Source of the DNA: JAYUHK01 sp043767025
Lineage (GTDB): Bacteria; Bacteroidota; Bacteroidia; Chitinophagales; Saprospiraceae
NCBI GenBank assembly: GCA_043767025.1
Contig: JAYUHK010000136.1
Location: forward strand, 1 to 19,795
Length of the DNA stretch: 19,795 nucleotides
Direction of reading: 5' to 3'
Numbering within the stretch: position 1 is the first letter of the stretch; each line of letters opens with the position of its first letter. The notes under the pieces are model-generated. The model was given only the letters and a program-made list of their open reading frames with translations, ran no database searches and had not been told where the DNA came from. Of this stretch, positions 13,788-19,795 are shown in pieces. Both the position numbers and the translations under genes were made by a program.

Positions 13788-13890
13788 TAGTTATAAGTTT
13801 TTAGTTTTTAATTTTGAGTCATCATAAACTATTGAAAACCAATGAGTTATGTCCAATATCAAATGTCATCTATTTAAGTGTAAGAACTTA
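13788..13890. repeat. Dispersed ~100-bp non-coding repeat, copy 2
   Basis: Same family as 4162-4257, with roughly ten substitutions and a 7-base tandem duplication of GTTTTTA near the left end. The end arms here are TAAGTTTTTA and TAAGAACTTA, 9 of 10 positions complementary. It lies in the coaBC-porD gap. Confidence 0.7.
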
Positions 13891-13907
13891 TTTCAATAAA
13901 AAGGTAC

Positions 13908-13940
13908 AAGTTACCGACACCTCAAAGGTGTCGGTAACTT
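13908..13940. repeat. 33-bp hairpin repeat, copy B
   Basis: AAGTTACCGACACCTC, A, AAGGTGTCGGTAACTT: differs from copy A (7734-7766) only by one base at the loop edge. It is followed by CGGCT, shared with copy C, and flanked by an outer GTACAAG / CTTGTAC pair (13904-13910 and 13944-13950). Confidence 0.85.
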
Positions 13941-13965
13941 CGGCTTGTACGACTAAAAAACTTTC

Positions 13966-15162
13966 TTACATCTGCACCAACATTTTTTTAATCGCTGCCG
14001 CAATATCTTCCGCGACTTCTGCTTTTGTCTTCAAACCAAACTCTTGTACTTCAGCGTTGCGGCGGACGATGCTTATTTTATTCGTATCGTGACCGAAGCC
14101 TGCGCCAGCGTCTTGGAGGGAATTGAGGACAATAAAATCAAAATTTTTGCGCTCCAATTTTGCTTTTGCGTGTGCGAGTTCGTCGTTGGTTTCGAGTGCG
14201 AATCCGATTAAAAGCTGGTTTGCTTTCTTTTTCGCGCCCAAAGTGGCGGCGATGTCGGGCGTTCTTTCCAATTCTACGTTAAAACTGTCAGATTGTTTTT
14301 TTATTTTAATCGAAGAAACATTAACGGGATGATAATCGGCTACTGCCGCCGCGAGTATCGTCACGTCAGCCGCCGCAAAATGCGCTGTTGCTGCGTCGCA
14401 CATCTGCTGCGCCGTTTGCACTCGTATGGTTTTGATGGCGGAATGTGTGGGCAAAAAGGCTGTCGGACCCAAGATTAGGGTGACTTGCGCGCCTTTTTTG
14501 GCAAAATTTTCAGCGATAGCGATGCCCATTTTGCCAGTCGAGTGATTGCCGATGAAGCGCACGGGGTCGAGCGGTTCGTGAGTAGGTCCGGCGGTGAGGA
14601 GTATTTTTTTTCCTCGAAAATCTTGTTGTTTTTCAAAAAAATCTTGCAGCGCCGCCACGATGTTTTCGGGTTCTTCCATACGTCCTTCGCCGTGCAAGCC
14701 ACTGGCGAGTTCGCCGACTCCGACGGGCAAAATGTGGTTGCCAAATTTTTGTAACTGACTGATATTCAGCTGTGTAGCGGGGTGATGCCACATATCTACG
14801 TCCATAGCAGGCGCAAAAAAAACAGGACATCGGGCGGAGAGATAGACGGCTGCCACGATGTTGTCGCACACGCCGTTGGAGAGCCGCGCGAGGCTGTTGG
14901 CAGTGGCTGGAGCTACGAGCATAGCGTCTGCCCACAGACCGATTTCGACGTGGTTGTTCCAAGCTTGTTCGCTGCTAACGTCTTGAAATACAGCGCGTTT
15001 GGAGAGCGTGGCGAGTGTGAGCGGCGCAATAAAGTCGGCGGCGGAGGCAGTCATCAGCACCTGCACTTGTGCGCCCGATTTGACGAGCAAACGGGTGAGC
15101 GTGGCGGCTTTGTAGGCGGCGATACTGCCGGTCACTGCGAGAACAATTTTTTTGCCCACCAT
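13966..15162 (-). CDS. coaBC: Bifunctional phosphopantothenoylcysteine decarboxylase/phosphopantothenate-cysteine ligase
   Basis: A 398-residue coenzyme A biosynthesis enzyme that ligates cysteine to 4'-phosphopantothenate and decarboxylates the product. The N-terminal flavoprotein half (CoaC) has VTGSIAAYKA (10-19), the catalytic His71 in NNHVEIGLWADAMLVAPATAN, and PAMDVDMW (118-125). The C-terminal half (CoaB) has LLTAGPTHEPLDPVRFIGNHSTGKMG (188-213) and AAAVADY. At the position of the CoaC catalytic Cys of Escherichia coli this protein has Ser154 (GELASGLHGEGRM); I recall Ser here in other Bacteroidota as well. It starts 18 bases after rpoZ, in the conserved bamD-rpoZ-coaBC-porD order. Confidence 0.95.
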   Translation of the reverse strand: MVGKKIVLAVTGSIAAYKAATLTRLLVKSGAQVQVLMTASAADFIAPLTLATLSKRAVFQDVSSEQAWNNHVEIGLWADAMLVAPATANSLARLSNGVCDNIVAAVYLSARCPVFFAPAMDVDMWHHPATQLNISQLQKFGNHILPVGVGELASGLHGEGRMEEPENIVAALQDFFEKQQDFRGKKILLTAGPTHEPLDPVRFIGNHSTGKMGIAIAENFAKKGAQVTLILGPTAFLPTHSAIKTIRVQTAQQMCDAATAHFAAADVTILAAAVADYHPVNVSSIKIKKQSDSFNVELERTPDIAATLGAKKKANQLLIGFALETNDELAHAKAKLERKNFDFIVLNSLQDAGAGFGHDTNKISIVRRNAEVQEFGLKTKAEVAEDIAAAIKKMLVQM

Positions 15163-15180
15163 ACTTTTATATACTTTTTT

Positions 15181-15507
15181 TTACTCCGTGACGTAGCGGT
15201 GCGTAACTTGCCCACGATTGTATTCGTCAATGGCGATGATAACTGGATTGGGTAATTTTTCGTAAAATTTAGAGATTTCGATTTGCTCTTTATTTTCGTG
15301 GACTTCCTCGATGGTTTCGGACGTGACGGCGAACTCCTCCAGCTTATTGTTGAGTTCCAGCTTCATATCGACTGCGATTTGCTTGGCGCGGCGAGTGATG
15401 ATGGCGAGAGTTTCGTAGATATTTCCGGTAGCGGAAGCCATACCTTGCACGTCGCGGGCGCAGACGTTAGGATCCAAGCCCTGTGCTTTTGCTTTGATGT
15501 CGCTCAT
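15181..15507 (-). CDS. rpoZ: DNA-directed RNA polymerase omega subunit
   Basis: A 108-residue small polymerase subunit that helps assemble the beta' chain. The central segment ETLAIITRRAKQIAVDMKLELNNKLEEF (about 32-59) carries the family motif in its Bacteroidota form, where the protein is longer and more divergent than in Escherichia coli. Position between bamD and coaBC agrees with the usual Bacteroidota order. Its ATG lies within the last 41 bases of bamD, in another frame, so the two are likely translationally coupled. Confidence 0.85.
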   Translation of the reverse strand: MSDIKAKAQGLDPNVCARDVQGMASATGNIYETLAIITRRAKQIAVDMKLELNNKLEEFAVTSETIEEVHENKEQIEISKFYEKLPNPVIIAIDEYNRGQVTHRYVTE

Positions 15508-16318
15508 ATTTTTTTATTTCTTTTAATTTTGAGTCCGATGTTTTTCGGATAGATTTTACTTCCTTGATATTTTTACTTTTTGGAAATTTTTTACTGTACT
15601 CGTCTGCATATTCGATGGTGGCAGCGTAGCGTTCTTCTTGTTTGTCCAAAACGCTGTTTTCGGCTAACAAAAATTCGGCTTGAAGAATATTGTACCGAAT
15701 GCGGGGCAAATCGTCGGTTTCGGGATATTCTTTGAGCATATTTTCAAAAGACCGAATGGCGGCTTGATAGTCCTTCATATCGTAGTAAAGCTGCCCTTCG
15801 GCGTAGGCTTTTTGCTCCAATTTTTTGCGCAAGCCGTCTATCAGTTTGTTGCAGTCATTGACGCGCGGACTGTTGGGATAAGTGTTCACGAAAGTTTGAA
15901 ATTCCTCAATCGCCTTGTCCGAATATCCTTGGTCGAGCCGATAGGAGGGCGAGAGCAAAAAGTTGCTGTACGCCGCCAAGTAAGAGGCTTCTTCTTTTTT
16001 TGGACTGTTGGGAAACGTGTTAGAAAAATTTTTGAAATAATAGCTTGCCAACACAAACTGCTTCAAATGGTAGTGCGTGTAGGCATACGAATAATACAGC
16101 TTTTCGGCTTCCGCCTTGCCCCGATAGTTGCCGATGATGCTTTCAAACAGCGTTTGTGCGTCCTGATACTTGCCTTTGTCGTACAACTCGAAAGCCGTTT
16201 TGTAAATCAAACTCACGTCGCCACTCGTGCGGATTCGCTCGAACCGCGACTTGCAAGACGAAAAGGCGACTGCGCCGAGCAACATTAAAAAGCAGACTTG
16301 AATCAATGATTTTTTCAT
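15467..16318 (-). CDS. bamD: Outer membrane protein assembly factor BamD
   Basis: A 283-residue outer-membrane lipoprotein (signal with FSSC, Cys22) of the BAM complex, which inserts beta-barrel proteins. After the signal come tetratricopeptide-like helical repeats: YKTAFELYDKGKYQDAQTLFESIIGNYRG (39-67), YYSYAYTHYHLKQFVLASYYFKNF (75-98), SDKAIEEFQTFVNTYPNSPRV (132-152) and AYAEGQLYYDMKDYQAAIRSFENMLKEYPE (176-205). Length is typical. It is the first gene of the run to porD/glyS; a TAACTTTG box lies directly upstream. The C-terminal tail overlaps the rpoZ start by 41 bases. Confidence 0.92.
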   Translation of the reverse strand: MKKSLIQVCFLMLLGAVAFSSCKSRFERIRTSGDVSLIYKTAFELYDKGKYQDAQTLFESIIGNYRGKAEAEKLYYSYAYTHYHLKQFVLASYYFKNFSNTFPNSPKKEEASYLAAYSNFLLSPSYRLDQGYSDKAIEEFQTFVNTYPNSPRVNDCNKLIDGLRKKLEQKAYAEGQLYYDMKDYQAAIRSFENMLKEYPETDDLPRIRYNILQAEFLLAENSVLDKQEERYAATIEYADEYSKKFPKSKNIKEVKSIRKTSDSKLKEIKKYERHQSKSTGLGS

Positions 16319-16326
16319 ACAGGGTG

Positions 16327-16334
16327 CAAAGTTA
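16327..16334 (-). promoter_or_regulatory. -7 promoter box of the bamD-rpoZ-coaBC-porD run
   Basis: The minus strand reads TAACTTTG, an exact TAnnTTTG match, only 8 bases before the bamD ATG. If used, the mRNA leader is nearly absent. Confidence 0.5.
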
Positions 16335-16404
16335 TATTTTTTTCTCCAAACGCAGCATTTTTTTTTCTATTGTGCAACATTCATTTTTTTAGAACTGAAG
16401 ATAA

Positions 16405-16604
16405 GGAACGCGTCTAAGTACTTGCGCCTATTTAGTCTGCATTAATAGCCGACTGCTTTAGCCGTCGGGCAACGAATAACAGTTGGTATTGGCTTTAGCC
16501 TAAACGACTCGTTTGTGGCAAGTATTTGGCTAAAGCCGATATACTACTTTTCTTTATACAGCTGAAGCTGTTGCCAATACATAAAACTATTTAGGGACGC
16601 GTCC
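16405..16604. repeat. ~200-bp MITE-like cluster of nested palindromes
   Basis: Part of the 439-bp gap between bamD and the haloperoxidase gene; no gene is visible in it. Ends: GGAACGCGTCTAA (16405-16417) and TTAGGGACGCGTCC (16591-16604) are imperfect inverted repeats. Inside, TATTGGCTTTAGCCTAA (16487-16503) pairs with TTTGGCTAAAGCCGATA (16525-16541), 15 of 17 positions. Further pieces are a GCCGAC...GTCGGGC pair (16448-16470) and CAGCTGAAGCTG (16559-16570), followed by TTGCCAATAC, complementary to GGTATTGGC at 16485-16493. This is a non-autonomous element or repeat cluster; no transposase is seen. Confidence 0.6.
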
Positions 16605-16638
16605 AAAATAAATTACTTTATTTTTTCTTCATTCCAAA
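16605..16638. repeat. 34-bp module shared with 4257-4290
   Basis: 30 of 34 positions match 4257-4290. Here it abuts the right end of the ~200-bp palindromic element, and hairpin copy C follows 24 bases later. Confidence 0.6.
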
Positions 16639-16662
16639 GAATATTTCACTGGCTCAAACTAC

Positions 16663-16695
16663 AAGTTGCCGACACCTCGAAGCTGTCGGTGACTT
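16663..16695. repeat. 33-bp hairpin repeat, copy C (degenerate)
   Basis: Starts AAGTTGCCGACACCTCGA and ends CTGTCGGTGACTT. It agrees with copy B at most positions, and shares its CAAG left neighbour and CGGCT right neighbour, but the arms no longer pair perfectly. Confidence 0.7.
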
Positions 16696-16699
16696 CGGC

Positions 16700-16753
16700 T
16701 ATCTTTGCGTCCATTTTTCTTTTCATTAGATTTTGAATTTTTTTTTATCTTTG
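16700..16753 (+). promoter_or_regulatory. Two candidate -7 boxes upstream of the haloperoxidase gene
   Basis: TATCTTTG occurs twice, at 16700-16707 and 16746-16753; both match TAnnTTTG exactly. Using the second would start transcription at about the ATG at 16758, favouring the ATG at 16770 as the true start. Confidence 0.45.
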
Positions 16754-16757
16754 CCTT

Positions 16758-18107
16758 ATGATTTCATTTATGCAAAAAATAATCGTTTCAGGGACTCTCG
16801 TGTTGGGCTTTTTAGCGTTGAATAGTTGCCAGCCGAAGGATAGAACTGCTTACAAACTGAAAGCTGCGGACACCGATTTGTTGCACCGCAGCGTCCGACA
16901 AGTGACCGATAATATTGTGTATGATATTTTTTCGCCGCCAGTGGCGAGCCGCATCTATGCCTATTCGTGTGTGGCGGGCTACGAAGTGTTGCGAAATGAC
17001 TTTGCGGACTATCAAAGTTTGGGCGGACAACTGAACGGCTTGGGCGAAATTCCGAAACCCGAAGCAGGGAAAGATTATTGTTTTCCGCTCGCCAGCGTCC
17101 GCGCAATAACTACGGTGGGAAGAAAATTGATATTTTCGGAAGATAAAATGGACGAATTTCGGGCGAAAATCGAAGCCGATTTCGCTGCTCTTGATGTGCC
17201 AAAAGATGTTTATCAACGCTCCATAATCTACGGCGATTCGGTGGCAAAAGTGATTTTGGCGTGGGCGGACAAAGACAATTACAAGCAGTTGCGGACTGCC
17301 ACAAAATACACCGTCAGCAATGACCCTGCCAAATGGCGACCTACGCCGCCGATGTATATGGACGCTGTGGAGCCGCATTGGAATCAAATTCGCCCTTTTA
17401 CGCTGGACTCGGCTGCCCAGTTTGCGCCCGTCGCGCCTGCACTTTTCGACAAAAATCCCAAAAGTGCTTTTTACAAATTGGCTGATGAAGTATATAAAAC
17501 AGGAAATAATCTGACCGCCGAGCAGCGCGAAATCGCCAAATTTTGGGATTGCAACCCTTTCGTTGCCAACGTGGAAGGTCACGTTATGTTTGCGAGCAAA
17601 AAAATCTCTCCCGGCGGGCATTGGATAAATATTTTTAGACAAGTGGCGGACGTAAAAAAACTAACGCCTATCCAAGTCATGGAGACTTACGCGCTGCTTT
17701 CGTTGGGATTGGCGGACGGCTTCATCAGCTGCTGGGACGAAAAATACCGTCGCAACGTCATTCGCCCCGAATCCTACATCAATCAGTACATTGACCCCAA
17801 ATGGGTGCCGCTGCTCCAAACGCCGCCGTTTCCGGAGTACACGAGCGGTCATAGCGTCGTGTCGGGCGCATCGTCCGTTATTTTGACCCAACTTTTGGGC
17901 GACGGCGTAGCTTTTCGGGACACGACCGAGCTTGAGTTTGGTATGACTGCGCGCTCGTTTGCGTCGTTCAATGAGGCGGCGGCGCAGGCTTCTGCCAGTC
18001 GCTTGTACGGTGGTATTCACTACCGTCCCGCTCTTGACAATGGCTTGGTGCAAGGAGAAAATATCGGAAAATGGGTGCTGCGAAAAGTGCAGATGCACGC
18101 AAAATAA
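16758..18107 (+). CDS. Vanadium-dependent haloperoxidase/PAP2-type lipoprotein
   Basis: A 449-residue lipoprotein (LNSC, Cys24) of the vanadium haloperoxidase/PAP2 acid phosphatase superfamily. The three active-site blocks are present near the C-terminus: K-x6-RP as Lys329...Arg336-Pro337; SGH as Ser363-Gly364-His365 in PEYTSGHSVVSGA; and SRLYGGIH at 414-421, with His421 in the place of the vanadate- or phosphate-bound His and Asp427 after it. Such proteins in Bacteroidota are exported; whether this one oxidises halides or hydrolyses phosphate esters cannot be told from sequence. The ATG at 16770 (MQKIIVSG) gives a more usual signal peptide than the one at 16758. It ends 5 bases from the convergent kinase gene with no terminator between. 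Confidence 0.88.
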   Translation: MISFMQKIIVSGTLVLGFLALNSCQPKDRTAYKLKAADTDLLHRSVRQVTDNIVYDIFSPPVASRIYAYSCVAGYEVLRNDFADYQSLGGQLNGLGEIPKPEAGKDYCFPLASVRAITTVGRKLIFSEDKMDEFRAKIEADFAALDVPKDVYQRSIIYGDSVAKVILAWADKDNYKQLRTATKYTVSNDPAKWRPTPPMYMDAVEPHWNQIRPFTLDSAAQFAPVAPALFDKNPKSAFYKLADEVYKTGNNLTAEQREIAKFWDCNPFVANVEGHVMFASKKISPGGHWINIFRQVADVKKLTPIQVMETYALLSLGLADGFISCWDEKYRRNVIRPESYINQYIDPKWVPLLQTPPFPEYTSGHSVVSGASSVILTQLLGDGVAFRDTTELEFGMTARSFASFNEAAAQASASRLYGGIHYRPALDNGLVQGENIGKWVLRKVQMHAK

Positions 18108-18112
18108 TTTTT

Positions 18113-19387
18113 TTATCCGATGGTTTTCATGGAGATTTTGAGGCAAGTGCCGATGTTTTCTTCGCTTCGCAAATCCACTTTCCATTGGTGCGCGTCGCAA
18201 ATGTTTTTGACGTAAAAAAGTCCCAATCCAAAACCTTTCACGTTGTGGACGTTGCCGGTTGGGACGCGGAAAAATTTTTCAAATATCTTCGAGTGGTACT
18301 CTTTTTTGATGCCAATGCCCTTGTCCTCGATGGTCAGGCAGAGGCGATTGAGCTTATTTTCGGTAGAAACGACAATGTCTGGCGCGCCATTGCAATATTT
18401 CATAGCGTTGTCCAAGAGATTATGAAGAATATTAGAGAGGTGCAAACGGTCTGCACGAATTATAAATTGCTGTGCAGTTAGGCTCAAAGCGAACTTTCCG
18501 TCCATATCGGCTATTTTCAACTCTATGCTTTCGGTTACTTCCGTCAGCAGTTCGTGAAGATTGACTTCTTCGAGGTTCAGCTCGAAGCTGTCGCGCTCGA
18601 TTTTGGCTAATTGCAGCACTTTTTCTACCTGATTGTTGAGCCGCAGATTTTGCTCTCTGATAATGTTGGCATACTGCGAGAGCCGTTTGTCGGATTGAAT
18701 CATGGGATTGCCGATAAAAACTTCCGATGCAATTTTAATCGTCGAGATAGGCGTTTTGAACTCGTGCGTCATGTTGTTGATAAAATCTTTTTGCATTTCC
18801 GACAGTCTTTTTTGTTTCAAAATAATAAAAATAGAATACAAAAAAAACAGCACCGCGATAAACAAAATAACCGAAAAGGTAATCGTCAAGCCCATGCTGT
18901 TGAGCAAATAACTGCTGCGTTTCGGAAATCGAACCCCAAAATAATAATTGAACTCCGAGTAAATAGGCAAATCTTTGGTCGGATTTTGCACTGCTGCCGT
19001 CCCCTTCGAGTAGCCGATATAAGTGCCGTATATCATCTTGTTGCTGTGGCAGTCGTACACGCCGTACTCAAAATCCTCCGCCATCGCCACGGCTTCCAAC
19101 TCTTTTTTGAGATAAAAATCGAGATTGTTCACGTTCACCGTGTCGTTGATATTGACCACAAAATAGTCAGACGAAATCTGATTGATTAGGCTGCTGTTGG
19201 GCAAGCTACTCCCGTTGAGCCGCGCCAAATCGCCTGCCACATTCTGCAACGCAATCGTCACCGTCTGCTGGAATTGCTTTTCCTTCAAGTCCCACGTCCG
19301 CAGCACCCAGTAGGCTTGCGCCGAAATAATGCCGATAATTGCAAACGTGCCGAGTATCACAACTCGCTGAATGGTCGTACTTTTCAT
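18113..19387 (-). CDS. Sensor histidine kinase
   Basis: A 424-residue membrane kinase of a two-component system. One membrane segment at 8-29, a periplasmic sensor of about 130 residues (30-163) with no family I recognise, and a second membrane segment at 164-190. Then comes the cytoplasmic core: H-box NMTHEFKTPISTI (205-217, phosphorylated His208), N-box NLLDNAMKY (323-331), G1 DKGIGI (355-360), F-box KIFEKFF (367-373) and G2 GFGLGL (385-390). All catalytic landmarks are intact. No response regulator gene is visible on either side: upstream is an Rpn-type gene and downstream the convergent haloperoxidase gene. It is therefore an orphan kinase within the window. Confidence 0.93.
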   Translation of the reverse strand: MKSTTIQRVVILGTFAIIGIISAQAYWVLRTWDLKEKQFQQTVTIALQNVAGDLARLNGSSLPNSSLINQISSDYFVVNINDTVNVNNLDFYLKKELEAVAMAEDFEYGVYDCHSNKMIYGTYIGYSKGTAAVQNPTKDLPIYSEFNYYFGVRFPKRSSYLLNSMGLTITFSVILFIAVLFFLYSIFIILKQKRLSEMQKDFINNMTHEFKTPISTIKIASEVFIGNPMIQSDKRLSQYANIIREQNLRLNNQVEKVLQLAKIERDSFELNLEEVNLHELLTEVTESIELKIADMDGKFALSLTAQQFIIRADRLHLSNILHNLLDNAMKYCNGAPDIVVSTENKLNRLCLTIEDKGIGIKKEYHSKIFEKFFRVPTGNVHNVKGFGLGLFYVKNICDAHQWKVDLRSEENIGTCLKISMKTIG

Positions 19388-19464
19388 AACATAAAATTAA
19401 CTGCTGCTGCAAACATCATTAATGAAAAAGTCCAGATGAGGTATTTCGATTGAATTTTTCAACC

Positions 19465-19795
19465 TCACACGCCCAGCTCTGCGCGCACTGCACGAACCAC
19501 TTCGAGCGTTGAAACAGCTAAATCAGCAATTTTTTCGTCGTCCCAATTTGGGAACTGCGCCAAGATGTTAGCAATCACTCTGCGCTCTTTTTCGATACCT
19601 TTTTCGATGCCCAAGTTCATGCCTTTCTCGATACCTTTTTCGATGCCGCTGTCGAAGCCTTCTTTTTTAGCTTCTTGAATTATATGATCATAAGAGCTCA
19701 TATTGGTAGTTTTTTTTACAGTTTGAATAATTTTATGCACATCGGCAAGACTAAATTCGTTGTTTTTTAGAATATAAACAAGTTGGGCGACAAAA
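19465..19795 (-). CDS. Rpn/PD-(D/E)XK transposase-like protein, C-terminal part (partial)
   Basis: The frame stays open to the edge of the window, so the gene starts outside; a GTG at 19738-19740 lies inside the frame and is not a convincing start. About 109 residues are visible: FVAQLVYILKNNEFSLADVHKIIQTV, a linker rich in GIEKG units (GIEKGIEKGMNLGIEKGIEK), then a helical tail (FPNWDDEKIADLAVSTLEVVRAVRAELGV). The charged GIEKG linker and short tail match the C-terminal layout of Rpn-type nucleases, and resemble the partial gene at 1-243. The nuclease core is not in view, so the family is inferred. Confidence 0.6.
   Translation of the reverse strand, partial: FVAQLVYILKNNEFSLADVHKIIQTVKKTTNMSSYDHIIQEAKKEGFDSGIEKGIEKGMNLGIEKGIEKERRVIANILAQFPNWDDEKIADLAVSTLEVVRAVRAELGV

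Noticed and set aside
16812..17642. 276-residue minus-strand frame within the haloperoxidase gene
   Set aside because: Antisense shadow rich in Arg, Phe and His; the plus strand carries clear active-site motifs.
1..19795. CRISPR arrays, tRNA or rRNA genes, riboswitches
   Set aside because: No regularly spaced repeats, cloverleaf with CCA end or known aptamer core was seen on either strand; the repeats found are dispersed palindromes.

Overview
The window reads as a chromosomal segment of a Bacteroidota bacterium, plausibly from the Saprospiria/Chitinophagia side, although the genus cannot be fixed by eye. The reasons are a Bacteroidota-type succinate dehydrogenase (separate sdhC, sdhA, sdhB, b558-type cytochrome), the gene order bamD-rpoZ-coaBC-DUF4835(PorD), the Bacteroidota form of glycyl-tRNA synthetase, many short lipoproteins, and -7 promoter boxes of the TAnnTTTG type in several intergenic gaps.

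Layout. 1-243: C-terminal end of an Rpn/PD-(D/E)XK transposase-like nuclease, closed by a bidirectional terminator. 325-1133 (minus): two small, related, Ala-rich envelope proteins. 1241-3055 (minus): a di-heme cytochrome c peroxidase (MauG/MbnH-like) and an MbnP-like lipoprotein in a tight two-gene operon, divergent from tryptophan 2,3-dioxygenase (3205-4143, plus). 4330-8463 (minus): succinate dehydrogenase sdhC-sdhA-sdhB, with a MNT/HEPN toxin-antitoxin relic lodged between sdhA and sdhB. 8633-9529 (plus): a signal-peptide-bearing alpha/beta hydrolase. 9698-9964 (plus): an extremely Asp-rich small protein. 10043-11119 (minus): CorA. 11223-16318 (minus): a housekeeping run bamD, rpoZ, coaBC, DUF4835/PorD, glyS. 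16319-16757: a 439-bp gap made mostly of palindromic repeat material. 16758-18107 (plus): vanadium-haloperoxidase/PAP2-type lipoprotein, convergent with a sensor histidine kinase (18113-19387, minus). 19465-19795 (minus): another Rpn-type protein running off the window.

How the parts fit. The core is respiratory and housekeeping: complex II, Mg transport, glycyl-tRNA charging, CoA synthesis, RNA polymerase omega, outer-membrane assembly and a type IX secretion-associated protein. The accessory layer is of more interest. One part is the MbnP/MbnH-like pair beside a tryptophan dioxygenase; in the best-studied MbnP/MbnH pair a protein tryptophan is oxidised to kynurenine, the same chemistry TDO performs on free tryptophan. 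Another is a decayed HEPN/MNT cassette in the sdh operon whose HEPN end is fused to a copy of the MNT gene start. A third is a set of dispersed non-coding repeats: a ~100-bp family with two copies, a 33-bp hairpin family with three copies, a ~200-bp MITE-like element and a 34-bp module linking them. These look like mosaic debris of non-autonomous mobile elements.
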